DNA of 64,000 nt from contig JAUIRK010001031.1 of NCBI GenBank assembly GCA_030549495.1, positions 558,001 through 622,000 on the forward strand, written 5' to 3'. Of this stretch, positions 24,481 through 53,248 are shown piece by piece; position 1 is the stretch's first letter; each line of letters begins with the position of its first letter. The notes beneath the pieces were generated by a model. That model saw nothing but the letters and a program-made list of their open reading frames with translations, was not told where the DNA came from and searched no databases. The translations under genes and the position numbers were made by a program. This stretch comes from Nectonema munidae (lineage: Eukaryota; Nematomorpha; Nectonematoida; Nectonematidae).

Positions 24481-27107
24481 TTCCCAAATTTTAATCATTG
24501 ATATGTATTGTCCGCTTATTTTCCAAAACGGAGAGACTCGTATTCTGATTTGCGGACGATACATATTACAAAAAGGTCATTGTTTAACCCTAAATGCGAC
24601 CCATGACTACATTAATAACACGATCGGTCGTGAAAACCTATAACAAAATGGTAATCGGTTTTTTAACTTTCATTATAATTACTGTGAAACATATTGTGTG
24701 TAAAAGATTGTTTCTTTCATCATGATTGTAATTTGCTTTAACACTACTTATATCAAATTTACTCTTTTACTTTATATTTAAGGTTTAAACTGTAAAACGT
24801 CCTTGTTTATAATTAATATAAAATTAAAGTTTTTTTTAAATATATTTTCATACCTTTTTTAATCTGTCTTGAAAACAATTTCAAAAAATTTTCCCAACCT
24901 TTCTTTAATTGTGAATTTTTAGACGTTTATAATTTTGTAATTTTTTTTTAATATTTTTAAAATAAAACAGTTTTTAACTTAAGGAAGATTTTTTCATCAA
25001 TAAATAGATTTTAAGTTGTTTATTGAATATTTTTATAAATTCAATACTTTATCTTTTTATCAATGATTTATTCAATGTTATATAGATTATTTTTTTGTGA
25101 ATTAAAACTATACAAAATACATTTAGTCTCTATCTTTATCATTTATTTAATTTTGACCATTATTTTATATTTTGAATGTAAATTTTTGTTTTTTACTACC
25201 TTTTTAAAATAATTTTGATTAAGCATTAAACTGACTGGTGTATAAAAAAACTTAGAATTTGCTATATGCATCACTTTATGATAACCTTTTCAGAAATGGT
25301 TAAGTTAACAAGGAAAGATTTCGCTTTAACCGATGTCAAAGTTATCCAAGAAAATGAAGTCTGGAAAAAATTATCACTGATTGGCACAAGAATTTGGTGT
25401 TGCAAAAACCAAAACAATAAATCAGCATTCGTATATTAAATTGCGGAAAAGCTCATTTATTATACAATCAAAGGTTTCTTAACCGAAAGGGAAGCACATG
25501 CGGAATTTTCATTATATATATGAATATTTTCATATTCAGTGTATACATTAAAGAAACGAAATAGTTATTAATTATCCAATTCAAAATGCCTCCTTTAATT
25601 TTATATCATTTCATCATAAATAGAAGTAAAAGAGTTAAAAGATTTATTACTGAAAAAATGCTTTCTAAATTCTAACCTTGATAAGGTTACGTATTAACAT
25701 ATATATAAATCAAGGACACACATTAATATAAGGAATTAAATTGTAAAGATGATACTCGTCAATTGGCTCAAGACCTCTATGGAGCATTATTTAGGCGTAA
25801 TAAATATCTTATTTCTGTTTAAATATTTTACTATTTCTAATAATGGACATGGAAACCATAACTTGTTAAAAATCATGTTTCGAAATTTTAGTCGGGTAAA
25901 ACTCGAAATAAAATTTTACGAATTTGATCAAACCCTAGTAACAAACGATATAAATGAGAATAAAGGAGTAATGCGACAAAATAAATTTTAAGGAAATGCA
26001 AAAGACACGAGGAAAAAATTTATGAGGAACACATATTTTATATTTCTCAATATTTTTTCCTCTAGTTTAACCCCAACTACACCGTAGATCCATTTGAAGA
26101 CTGAATTATATTTAATTGTTAATAATTTTTATATTTTAAGCGAAACTCTTGTAATTTGAATTGACTTTGTTTTCTATCAAAAAAACATACTAGAACATTT
26201 TTTGAGATTATAAATAATTTTAAATTTACAAAGATAAGAAAAAATGTTTTCCCTCATATAATAAAATTAATACTAGAAAATCCACACATAAAAATATTTC
26301 GTGGTAAAAGGATCAAATTAGTTGAAATAGATTTGGAATTTTTTGGTCTTAATTTTTCTAACGTTTATGAATCAATGAAAATAACAGACACAAACTATGA
26401 AACATTTGTATGAAAATTTTAATTCAAAAAATATAACAGAAAATATGTATAAGTGCAATTAAACGGCTTCGATTAAAAGGGGAATTTTGATTCGGAAGAT
26501 ATGGGATAATGAAGGTTAATTAAAAGGGGAGTTATAAATCTGAAATAAGTATAAAATAATTTATTATATAATTTATAAAATAGTATTTAGGGAAAATAAA
26601 TAAAATATTCACAATTTAAACTAATAAATAAAATAGATAAAGATAAATAAAGGTTAATATAAGAGTGGAAAGTTTAACAGAAAAGCAAATTGAGTACGAT
26701 TATAGTTCATTGTAAAAATGGTAGCTAAGAAAAGTGAGGAAGATTGTGAGTGAAAGTTTTAATATATATTCTTTTTTAAATTTAAATAATATTTAATATA
26801 ATATTCTTAAAAATTTTTAAAATGAAAATAATCTTCGATAGTTGATACATAATCAATTAAATTTTTTTTCTTTCATATATTGGTGATCTCAATAGTAGTA
26901 TCTTACGTTGCTTATTTTCATAGGAACAATAAAAATATCTATTTAAAAGTTACAACCGGTACAATATTAATATTGCAAAATCACAAAATTTATGAATATC
27001 TTATATTTCTATTTTTAAGAATTAAACAAAAAGAAGATAAATTATTTATAAAAATAAATGCATACAGGAAAGATTTATTTTAAATGAATACACAAAAAGG
27101 CAGTGAC
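24481..27107. other. No recognisable gene
   Basis: AT-rich. This should hold or precede the 5' exons of the zinc-finger gene, but none could be picked. A plus-strand ATG at 26718 opens MVAKKSEED before a GTGAGT donor-like site (26748) and could be a first coding exon of an unseen plus-strand gene. No partner exon was found. Confidence 0.3.
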
Positions 27108-27155
27108 TTGGTTGGTTGGTTGGTTGGTTGGTTGGTTGGTTGGTTGGTTGGTTGG
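27108..27155 (+). repeat. (TTGG)n microsatellite
   Basis: About twelve uninterrupted TTGG units. It forms the 3' tail of the adjoining SINE. The related copy at 53 kb has only one or two units, so the tail has expanded here. Confidence 0.9.
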
Positions 27156-27306
27156 AGATATCAAAGCACTTTCACCAGTAAGGCTATATGCTCAATTTAT
27201 GCTTGAAATGGTTAACCACAGTGTTTGTGATAGAATCGGGAGCTTTTGGGATCAAACCTCTGACATATAAATGAAAGGTGCCCTCTAACATTAAGGCGAT
27301 CGAGGC
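27108..27306 (-). repeat. tRNA-derived SINE, copy A, with (CCAA)n tail
   Basis: On the minus strand the element starts GCCTCGATCGCCTTAATG. It has a box A-like TAATGTTAGAGGGC and, about 30 nt on, a box B-like GAGGTTTGATCCC. It runs through a body shared with the copy at 53107-53248 (for example GGTTAACCA, CATAT-AGCCTTAC-GG) and ends in a (CCAA)n simple tail (TTGG repeat 27108-27155 on the plus strand). A tRNA-like head plus simple-repeat tail is classic SINE architecture. No target duplication found at this copy. Confidence 0.7.
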
Positions 27307-27359
27307 TTAATAGTTATCTAATTAATAATAAGAATTGATTATATTTTCGTTTCAACTCC

Positions 27360-29475
27360 TTCTTCTTTGGCTACACTTTGTCCACCAAGTTGGGGGTCGG
27401 CGGCTATGATCCCAATCTCCCTCCACTTCTTTCTGTCCTGAGAATGACATTCTTCCAATCCAATTTTAGCTAGCCTCTTTTTTAATTCCATCTTTCCATA
27501 TTTTAAAATGTCGTCCCAATCATACTCATCACGCTAATCTTAACCTTACTTTTTTTCTTAACCTTTTCATTCTCCATGTGATATTTCAGTGAAACTCCTA
27601 TTATTTTCCGCATACTTATTTTGGTTGATGCAAATCTCATTCCCATTTTTCTTCTTTATTTTTACTTGTACCTCTTTTTCAAAGTTTCCACTTTCAGTAA
27701 TCAATGACCCACGGTATTTACAACTACTCCCTTGATTAAATTCTTTGTCATAGCTATCCATGATTTTCAGTATTTTTTCCTTATTTCTGCTACATACCAT
27801 TGTTTCTATTTTTCCAGAATTCATTTTTAATCCTATTTTTTCCAAACATGTTTGCCATAAAAATATTATGTTTTGCAGTTTTTCTTTACTCTCAGCCAGA
27901 ATTAGCAGGTCATCTGCAAAAAGTAATTCTCATAGTTCTTCCGTTCTAAGTTCTTCAGATATGATATCAATGACAATAGCAAACAAAAGTGGGCTCCAAG
28001 CTGAACCCTGATTCAAAGCAACTATAACCCGCTTGGGAGAGAAAATTTGTCTTACTAATCACACTTTTAATTTCTTTATATATTTCGACTAATATTCTGA
28101 TTAATTTTCTGTAACCTTCTTTTTTCTCAAGCAAGCGTAATCTAGTTTTCTGGGAACATGACTATAGGCATTTTCAAGATTTACAAAACCACAATAGATT
28201 GACATATCTCCTTCTAACTTCCTTTCTATAAGTTGTATAGCAAAAAATATTGCATCCACTGCACTTTTTCCTGGCATAAAACCGAATTGTATGGGATCTA
28301 TATTCACTATTCTACGTATACATTTCTCCAGTATTCTTTTTCAAAAAGTTTGAATGCGTGTTACAACAGGCTTATACCTCGGTAGCTACTGCATTGCAAA
28401 ATGTCTCCCTTCTTTTTATATATGGGTACAATCAAGCTCCTTTTCCAGTCATTTGAAATTCCCTCATTTATCCCTACTTCGTTCAGCAACTCCGTCATCC
28501 ACTTTCTACAGATTTTGCCAACAGCTTTCAACATGTCTATAGTTACTTCACTTATTCCAGAAGCTTTATTGGCCTTCATTTTAATTATAATGTTTTCAAT
28601 TTCATTTTGCTTTATTTTTTTTCTTTTCCTACAATTTTTCTTGTTTATAAATCTTGTCTCTTTCATTAACGAAATTTTAAAGTTCTTCAATATACTCTGC
28701 ACATCGTTCCCCTATCTCTATGTTGTAAAATAAAATTTTCACACTTTGGTCTTTTATCAAGTCTACACTTCCTATTTCTTGTTTCTCTCTTTGTTTAGCT
28801 TTAGCCATTCTATATATTCTATTTAGGTCCTCTTTGTTTGTTTAGTTCTTCATACATCTTTGCATTCCTTCTTTTCTGGCCAAATATATAGCTTTTTACC
28901 CGTTAGGACTTTTTACCCAAATACACCCAAATATACCCAAATACACCCAAATATATTCTTTATTTACAAATAAGAACTTGAAATTAAAAATAATATTAAA
29001 TAAATGCTTAAAATAAAAAGATATACACATATTTAAGTTTGAACGAACGCTGGTAATAGAGTATTGTTATATATTTTTATGTCACCCATTTTCTTGCCAG
29101 GCCACACATATTAGTAATTATTTAAATTAAAAAATTATTTTGTGTTTTCAAACTTACTATTATAAATTAATTATATTATTATTTATAAATAATTATTATA
29201 TTTTAAGTTATTATTATAATATAAACAATTTTAATTTAAAAAAAATAGATTAATTTTATTTATATTAGTTTAAATAGTATAATTTTATTTATATAGATTT
29301 ATAATTTATGTTAGTTTTATCCTAAGAATAATTCTTCTATGCATATTTAAATTATTCTTTGAAATATTTGGGTGTATTTGGGTAAAAAGTGTCACCCCTT
29401 TTTACCTTCATTTTTGTTTGTTTTATACGTATCATTATCTTTCTTGTGCTTTGTTTCTCTTTCCTTTACTTTACA
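27360..29475 (-). pseudogene. RTE-like LINE, 5'-truncated, interrupted by a 497-bp element
   Basis: Minus-strand reverse transcriptase, in order: AKQREKQEIGSVDLIKDQ (about 28800), MKANKASGISEVTIDMLKAV, NDWKRSLIVPIYKKKGDI and SYRGISLL (28700-28361), IQFGFMPGKSAVDAIF and YCGFVNLENAYSHVPRKLDY (28307-28120), GSAWSPLLFAIVIDII, then the catalytic box ELLFADDLLILAESKEK (about 27945-27890), with GLKMNSGKIETMV and an ending WREIG-x-x-AADPQLGG (about 27400). The F-A-D-D box is present, but a stop lies just before it and frames change several times. The wording of the motifs fits RTE-clade LINEs. No endonuclease domain remains. The 28901-29397 insertion sits in the segment before the fingers region. Confidence 0.8.
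28901..29397. mobile_element. 497-bp non-autonomous element with 9-bp target duplication
   Basis: CTTTTTACC occurs directly at both borders (28892-28900 and 29398-29406). Joining them restores the LINE sequence, so it is a true insertion. The ends are inverted: ACTTTTTACCCAAATACACC on the left and the same on the reversed right end. The terminal 8-9 bases outside that match poorly. The left subterminal region is a tandem array of a CCCAAATAYA decamer. A 9-bp duplication suggests a Mutator-like (MULE) origin, but 8 bp (hAT) cannot be fully excluded. Confidence 0.75.
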
Positions 29476-30009
29476 TCATTTTGTTCGCCTAAGACATTTT
29501 CGCTTGCTTTAATTAGATTTATTTTTATTTTCAACTAAATGTCGATAATAGAAATAGTGATTTATGCTTGGACTAAAAAAATTATGACTAGAAAATCTAT
29601 TTTTTATAATAAAATGAATAAATTTATAAGTTAAGTAAAGGTTCCAAAAGTAAAAAAGCGTGAATATTTAAAAAAGTATTTTGTGGTAATAATTTTGCTT
29701 TTTATGTTACGTATGTACATTTGTGTAGTCTAAGAAATTAATATCATAAATATATTAATATATAATTTTAAGCCTATTAGTTTATTTTTTAGATATAAGC
29801 TGTAGTATGTATATTGGGGCTTTGCTAAAAAGTGCGCTCAGCTTAAAAAAGACAAATAAGAAAATTTTTAATAGATAAAATAAAGTAATCTTTATTATTG
29901 AAAGAAAAAGTTGTAAATTATATGTAAAATTAACAATTAAACTTAATATTTTACATTTTCTATCTATTATTTTTTTATCTTTTAATCATTGCTTATCTTG
30001 CTATAATAA

Positions 30010-32130
30010 TGCTCTCATGTAAAACGGTTGTTGGAGATTTTTGATCGTTCTATGTTCAAAGCTAATATGAGTTCCTATGACTTTTATAGTCTGTTGAAAC
30101 CATATTTTGACTTTCAAAATTTTTTATTCCATAAGTTATTAAATATTTTAAAATCTGAGATTTCATTTAACACAAAAGTTGTCATTCCTAAAGATAAATA
30201 TAAGTCCCCTTCCAAACCTTGAATGTCCCCCTATATCTTGAACTTGATAAGGCGTAGGGATAAGCTCTACATTGAGTATGTTAAAAATAAGAGTAATTTA
30301 TCTATTCTAAATAAAATTTTATTTTACAGGAAGGAAATTAAACTGCTAATAAAGTTTAATAGAAATGAATATTTTCATAGCTATTTTAAATGTAAATCCA
30401 CTAAAGATACTTGGTGAAAATTAAACATGCTTACGAAATCTAATGAAAATGGTTTGTTTGCTTTAAAAATTGAAAATGAAATAGTTAATGAGAATAGTTT
30501 AATAGCGCAGTCTTTTAATTCTTATTTTTCACTTCCTGAGCCTTTTGTCTCTTCTAATAACTTTTCTACTTATATGAGATCTACTGTAAATAATTTTAGT
30601 TTTACTAAAATATCAGATAATGACTTACTCAGTGTTTTTAAAAATCTTAAAAGAAATAATTCAAAAGATTTCTATGATATTTCAATAGATCTTTTAAAAT
30701 CCATTTTTCCTCTTATTTCTAAAGTTCTTGAAATAAGCTTTAATGCATGTATAGAATTAAATGTTTTCCCTGATGTGTTTAAAGTCTCAAAAATAATCCC
30801 CGTTTTTAAAAAAAGGTAATAGGTTAGAAGTAAATAACTACAGGCCAATTTCACTTACTCCTTCAATTAGTAAAATTTTTGAAAAGCTTCTATACAAACA
30901 AATTTATAGTTATTTTTCCTCTAACAATTTGATAGAATCACACCAATTTGGTTTTCGTTGTGTCTACTCTACCCAGCTCCTGCATTCAGCCTTCCTTAAT
31001 GATGTTTATGATTGTCTTGATAATGGTATACGTGTTGCATCCTTGTTTATTGATCTCTCAAGAGCGTTTGACTCGTATTCTCTTCAATTCTTATTGATAA
31101 ACTAAATATATATGGCTTTTCTTCATGTGCGATCTCCTTACTTTCTAGTTATTTCTCAAATAGATTCCAATGTACTTGTATTAATAGCGTATATTCAAGC
31201 TTGTCTAAAATTGTATGCGGGGTGCCTCAAGGCTCTATCTTGGGACCCCTTCTTTTTTTGATATATATTAACCACATTTTCATGATTAATTCAAAAAGCA
31301 TGTATCTTTATGCCGATTATATTTCAATACTTGTTTCTCCGAATGACCCCAACTTGAGTGCTAATGTTTCTGTCTTATTTCAGTGGTTTGATGATAATTG
31401 CCTTAAAGTTAATTTTAATAAATTCAAAGCTGTCTCGTTTTCTAAAACGTTCAATGATGACTTAATCAACTTAGGCTTCGAGTTTGTAAATGAATATAAT
31501 TTTCTCGGCATTGTGATTGATGCAATATTAAATTGGAAAGCCCATTGTAAATTTGTTATAAGTAAGCTCAATTCTGTTACGGGTGTTCTCCGTCAATTAA
31601 AAAGTTTAATTCCCATTAAAACTAAATTGTTAATTTATAAAGCTCTATTTTTGCCACACTTATTGTATAGCATTACTAATTGGGGCCATGCTGCTGATAA
31701 TACTTTTCATATATCTCAAAAAAAAATTCTAAGAATTGTCTTAAACAAACATTACTTATTACATTCAAGCATGCTTTTTTTTGATAACAATCTTTTGAAA
31801 TTTCATGATCTGTATAAATTTCGCCTAGCACTATTCCTTTTTAGTTTTTTTTATGGAAAATTACTTGGTTTCACTTTAACTTTGAGAGAGAAAATTTTTT
31901 TCTGAGGAATAGTAAACATCTTTTTATTCCAAGAAATAATTTACCGAAAACTAATAGTTGTTTAAAGTTCAGGATTTGTAAATTCTGGAATAATTTTCTT
32001 TCTCTCCATTTTGAAAATACATTCTCTATTCGGTTTGTGAAGTATAAGCTTAGAAAAATATTTATTCAATATTATAATTATACTTGTTCAAATGTGAATT
32101 GTTATGTTTGTGTAAATTATAACTAATAAT
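30010..32130 (+). pseudogene. CR1/Jockey-type LINE, 5'-truncated ORF2
   Basis: Plus-strand pieces: KLYIEYVKNKSNLSIL then KFNRNEYFHSYFKCK (30260-30410), LKRNNSKDFYDIS, VFPDVFKVSKIIPVFKK (about 30765-30815), NNYRPISLTPSISKIFEKLL (about 30830-30890), HQFGFR, RVASLFIDLSRAFDS (about 31030), IVCGVPQGSILGPLLFLIYI (31213-31270) and YLYADYISILVS (about 31310). The catalytic Y-A-D-D has become Y-A-D-Y. The C-terminal thumb and a tail ending near 32120 (CYVCVNYN) follow. In-frame stops at 30220 and about 30415, a shift in an A-run near 30815 and another near 31075 break the frame. The endonuclease domain is missing. A 3' UTR-like AT-rich stretch continues to about 32400. Confidence 0.85.
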
Positions 32131-32899
32131 GATGAATTTGTTTAGACATACGTATATACAACCATATTTTTTGTGTTTTGGATAAAATTTCTAATTTGTA
32201 CTTCATTTTATGAATATTTAAGAAAATCATTTTTTGCTTTTTGGTCTTTTACTATTTCTTATCATAAACGTTATATAACTTATACATCGCGTAGCGGCAT
32301 TTACCTTTGATGTATTTCTTTGATTTTCATTGTTTGCTTTCTCCTACTAAATTATATTAATTCTTTTGTGATTCTAAAATAAATTTCTTCTTCTATTTTT
32401 ACAAATTTTTTAAAGTCGGCGGTCTTAATATCTGTTGTTTGGGTTTTCTTTATTAATAATTTTATTTTAAAACTAACTATCAAGCTTATTTATATTTCCT
32501 AATGTTCTTATTTTGATACTCCTAAATTTTATATTATTTTTTTTAAATTACATTAAATATTTCATCGAATATGTTATGTTAGAATTAAAACAGGAACATA
32601 TAGGAACCATAGTTTATGTATTGCAATAGTAATTCATTTAGTAACTCAAGTTTATCGCCCTTACTTATGTCTCCAATTTAAAATTTCAATAGCTTAGTTG
32701 TTCCTAATAATTTTTTAAATCATAATTGGGATAACTATATATTTGATTTTCTTTCAACTTCCAAATTCATTGAATACCTTGTAAATTGTAAAAAAAATAT
32801 TTAGAATATGTTCCAGATATTTTGAAGGAAAATAAATTTCCTTCTCTTTATTTATTTAAAAAATAAATAAATATTCTATATAAGAAAGAAAGACTACGG
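32131..32899. other. LINE 3' flank, no gene
   Basis: AT-rich, probably the 3' UTR of the preceding LINE followed by unassigned sequence. Nothing codes here. Confidence 0.35.
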
Positions 32900-33954
32900 T
32901 TTCTATAAAATTTCTAAAAAAGAAATTTATGTTGATTTTAATTCTGACCTGACAGACTGTTTTGTTTTGCACTGCTATTATTCAGTTTTGAAAGCAGATA
33001 ATAACTATAAAAGAAGAATATCATGGCTAGAAAAAATAGTTGAACTCTGTGATGGATATGAAGCAAACGATATATGGAATATCGATGAAATAGGACTTTT
33101 TTTTCGTGTTCTGTCAGATCGAACTTTAAGTCTCAGTGGAGAAGATTGTACAAGAGGAAAAAAGTCAACAAAGAACCGTTCTTTAGCTTGCAACATGATC
33201 GGCGACTTTGAAAAAGCACTTAAGCTTCTAAATCTCACGCATTTCGTAATATCAATTTAGATACGCAACCACCTGTTACTTGGCGTCATAATAAAAAATC
33301 ATGGATGGCTAGATATATTTTTCAAGCATGGTTATTGGAAAAAAATATGAGAAATACTTTTCTTAGATAATGCGACATGGAATACTCATGATCTGAGTCT
33401 AACAAGTATTAAAATAATCGATCTTCAGCCTAAAACTATTTCCTCTTTACAACCTCTTGATCAAGGCGTTATTCAAAATTTTAAAATGTATAGAAAAATG
33501 GTTATAAAAAAATTATTATCGCAAATGCATGATATAACCAATATATCACAACTTGTTACAAGCGTTAATGTACTTCACGCTGTTAAATGGATAAGTGAGG
33601 CTATTAAATGCGTCGAAGAAGAAAATTTGAAGAAGCCTTTGATTCTTTATTAAACATTGTTTCTGATAAATTCCTAAGCACCAATTACAAATTTTGATGA
33701 ATAATATTGACTGCAATGTTCCAACTATGAAACAGATTAATGACGATTGGGAAAAAACCTCATTAATGAATACCATATTTGCTAAAGCTGAAGATGAGTT
33801 TATGTTAAAAAAAATAGTAATAGTTGACAAACTACCCTTACTGATTTTTTTACACAAAGAAAGAACTTTTTAATATAAACTATATAGCGGTCACTTTTTT
33901 AATACGATCAAAAATAGACATTCTTTTTGTGACTGTTTTAAAAAGGCTTGACTG
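32900..33954 (+). pseudogene. Tigger/pogo transposase remnant with 3' terminus
   Basis: The open segment 32967-33260 carries RRISWLEKIVELCDGYEAND, IWNIDEIGLFFRVLSDRTLS and RGKKSTKNRSLACNM, the start of the DDE_1 catalytic domain with the first Asp in N-I-D-E. Further on, in shifted frames: PPVTWRHNKKSWM, LDNATWNTHD (second Asp, about 33365) and LQPLDQGVIQNFKMY (third Asp, about 33460), then AVKWISEAIKCVEEEN. The element end CAGTCAAGCCTTTTTAAAAC (minus strand) lies at 33954 next to TA. The N-terminal CENP-B-like DNA-binding part and the left terminus are missing. Confidence 0.8.
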
Positions 33955-35790
33955 TATAGCTTAAGTTCTATAAAATTTCATATATTATTACTATATTATC
34001 TTTTTTCAATTCTAATTTAAAAAACTTATTGAGAAAATAATTGGGAAACGAATAGTACAATATATCCAATCCCCCAACCTAAGATTATATTTAACTTTTT
34101 AAAATACAAAATAAAATTAAAAAAAATAATTTATAAGTAAAAATGGTATATTTTAAAGGGTATGCCAAATTTCTTAATTTTTTTTGGATGAAAGTAGGAT
34201 TTTAAATTGCATCGTAGTCTACAAAACTACGTAAGCGGTGTATATATTATATAATATTCCTTGATTTTTTTTGTTATCTCCCATAGCTAACAATACCCAT
34301 TTTTCGAATAAAAACAGACTAGAAAAATGAAGATTATGTTGATGTAATTAATAAACAACAGAGTTAGAAACAATTTTCTAAACCAATTTATATGTGGGAA
34401 AAGTAAGAATGAACGTGAAGAAGAAAGTTTGGATTTGGCATACAATAACACCAAATAGAAAATAAAAATCAGATTTGAAATTGACAAAGTTTGAAAAAAT
34501 TAGTTGATTTTTGTAAACTTTCTTAGCATACCTTGTGGGAAGCGATATATACATGGTTTATTTGTTCCATTTCACCACTTCTTCTTAAAATTTAGAAGAA
34601 ATCGATATTTTATTCATGTTAGCTATAAATTTGTTAAATTTTGTTTTCGTAATCTTTTGGTTATTTCATTAACTTTATTCCCAAAAATAAATCAACACGA
34701 ATATAATATAAATTTTTCAGCAAAATGTTATAAATAACAGATCAAAATACTTTTTTATGAGGATAAATAAAGTAAAACAAAAAAAATAAAATTTATAAAT
34801 TATATGAAAATTAAAAATAGATAAAATTATCTTTAATTGAAATTCATAGCACGTGTAGAAAGAGTGTTTCAAGATAATTTCAATCATTCTTCCTCATAAC
34901 TCTCTTCATAAACTTAAATATCATTTGCACTAAAAAATTAAGAAATGTATACGTATTGTATAAAACACCAAAAATTAAATATAAATAACCTACATTTTTC
35001 AACAAAATATATACAATATACATATGAAAAATAAATCATTGTAATTATTAATTATTGGTTTGGAATAAACAGAATGATTGACAATTCGATGATTGAAAAT
35101 ATCTCAGTTATTGTAGAGTAAACAAAATACTAAATAAAATAGTAAAAATAAATAAGCTTAAGATTAGTTTTAAAATAAAAAAGACTCTTGGAGGAATCAA
35201 ATATTTTGAAGAAATACAAACTATGTAGATTTTTAAAAAAAAAATGGAAAAGAACATTAAATTTTGAAAATTCTTCCAAATTTAGATTTCAGTAGATATT
35301 TGTTAAGAAATTTCAAAAAATATTAAGTTTACATTTATGGGTGCATGCAAAGATTAGGGGTCTTGATGGAAGATTAGGCTGAGATTTGAGAGATAGGAAC
35401 TCATTTATTTGACGATATACTCAAGGAAGGATTTGTACACGAAGTTTGCAATAATAACTGAGTGCAATGGTGTATTTAAGGTATTGTCTATGTCCACAAA
35501 ACTCTCGAAATGTCTTTCTCTGTAGCAAGAGTCGGTAGTTAGTCGAGATAGAGCAGTTTTAAGTGTTTTAGGAAGGTATGCTAACCCTTTTGAAAGAAGC
35601 TAGAATCTTTATTTAGTTTAAGAAGTGAAATGCGAGTGGTTAAGACGTGCATTGAACATAAGTAGAGTATTCAAAGTAAACAAATTTTACAGGGACAGTG
35701 AAAGAAAATGATAACAAAATAATCAATTATATACTTTATATAAGATAATGCCAGAGGCTTATCTTTTAGATATTTAATTCTTTTCTAAAA
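33955..35790. other. No recognisable gene
   Basis: AT-rich stretch between the Tigger remnant and the 3' end of the Piwi gene. No motif-bearing ORF. Confidence 0.4.
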
Positions 35791-35791
35791 A

Positions 35792-35797
35792 TTTATT
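35792..35797 (-). promoter_or_regulatory. Poly(A) signal of the Piwi gene
   Basis: AATAAA on the minus strand, 87-92 nt after the TGA at 35884. It is the first canonical hexamer past the stop. Confidence 0.65.
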
Positions 35798-35883
35798 TTC
35801 AAATACATGAAATAAAAAAATATATGCACAAAATAGAGATGGCAAGGATAAACAAGTGAATAATAATATTCATGCTTGATATA

Positions 35884-52027
<16,144 letters not shown>

Positions 52028-52439
52028 CTAAAAATTATAAACATGAAAAGTAATCAAGTGAAATAACAATAAATTTAATTAAAACTCAAAATATTAATGG
52101 CTTGACGAATTGCTTAAAAGTTAAAAAGCATATCTGGCTTCGTATAGATCGAGGAATCATTTAACTCTTTGAGAAGTAGTATAACACAGGTGTTCCAATA
52201 AAAAAATCATGAACAATTTGGGTTATGGCTAAGCATTTCATAATGGCGTGAGGCGAAAATATATAAATTAATTTTCGAAAAGACACCTTAGCCTACGATA
52301 TAAAGCATGAAAAATGACACACTTTACTTTTACACTGAATTGAATGAATTTTTCATATTTGAAGTGAATAAAGGAAAAATATTTATTATATATTTCAAAT
52401 CAATTTATGTTATTTTTTATAAAGTGCCTAACTTTAGAT

Positions 52440-53009
52440 CAGCGTTTCCCAAAGTGGGCGCCAGCGCCCCCAAGGGGCGTTGAAAGCTTTTAAGGGGCGG
52501 TGAAATAATTTTTGGAACTTGGGGGGTGTTAAAAAATTAGCTAATCTTCACTTTTAAATTTTTAGTATCTTTAATATAAATATAATATACTAGTATAGTT
52601 GAAGCCTCTCTTCAAGCAATCATATCAAACCTTTTGGATTCAACCTTGCATTCCTGTAAATTTCGGAAATTATGGGAAAAATTAAGATTTTTTTAATTGC
52701 TTTTCCTACTACGCATATGGCTGAACACAGTTTCAGTGTTATAACAAAGCTTCTCAGCAGACAAAGAAATCCTTTGCAAATCGCAAGCAGAGGCGACTTA
52801 AGACTCCTTCTCAGTAGCATAGAACCAAATACAACAACCTCATCCATCGCATTCAAAAAGAAAAAACATATATCTAACTTTTTAAATAAATAGAACATTT
52901 TTTATGAAAATATTTTTATGTATTTGTGCATCAATTTTTTAATAGGGGGCGTTAGAAAAGTTTTTGAAACTTTGGTGGGCGTTAGTCTGAAAAAGTTTGG
53001 GAAACACTG
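52440..53009 (+). mobile_element. hAT element, internally deleted, with perfect 8-bp duplication
   Basis: The left end is CAGCGTTTCCCAAAGTGGGC and the right end (inverted) is CAGTGTTTCCCAAACTTTTT. CTTTAGAT flanks both sides (52432-52439 and 53010-53017). The only coding part left is the hAT C-terminal dimerisation region (separate entry), so the 570-bp copy is deleted internally. Confidence 0.9.
52672..52893 (+). pseudogene. hAT transposase C-terminal fragment
   Basis: LIAFPTTHMAEHSFSVITKL then LSRQRNPLQI and RGDLRLLLSSIEPN match the end of ZBED5/Zaphod-type hAT transposases (F-P-T-T-Y-L-A-E-x-x-F-S, then R-G-D-L-R-L-x-L-x-x-I-x-P). This is the last ~70 residues of the protein. The catalytic domain is gone. 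Confidence 0.8.
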
Positions 53010-53106
53010 CTTTAGATGGCTGCTGCAATTCTTTTTTATAGCTGGGATCTTGTTTTTTCCAATCTAAGTTTACATGTTGAAAGATAATTTAGATGTACTT
53101 TTAATT

Positions 53107-53248
53107 CGTTCGCTGGTTGAATATCAATGCACTTTTAGCCGTAAGGCTATATCCACGCATTATGCTTGAGATGGTTAATCACCGTTTTTTGAACATCTGA
53201 ACTTCAACTGTTAAGCTGAGAGGCACACCCTAACAACCATTGAGAGTC
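53107..53248 (-). repeat. tRNA-derived SINE, copy B, with 11-bp target duplication
   Basis: Homologous to copy A at 27.1 kb over the whole body (shared GTAAGGCTATAT, TTATGCTTGA-ATGGTTAA). TACTTTTAATT flanks it at 53096-53106 and 53249-53259, the mark of LINE-driven insertion. Box B (GAAGTTCAGATGTTC on the minus strand) is more decayed than in copy A. Confidence 0.75.

Noticed and set aside
25296-25438. Plus-strand ATG after an AG acceptor reading MVKLTRKDFALTDVKVIQEN
   Set aside because: Short, ends at a stop, no partner exon and no recognised family.
52100-52175. Minus-strand reading VILLLKELNDSSIYTKPDML as a possible Piwi exon upstream of PAZ
   Set aside because: It would fit loosely by position, but there is no donor site in the right phase and the match to Piwi is too weak.
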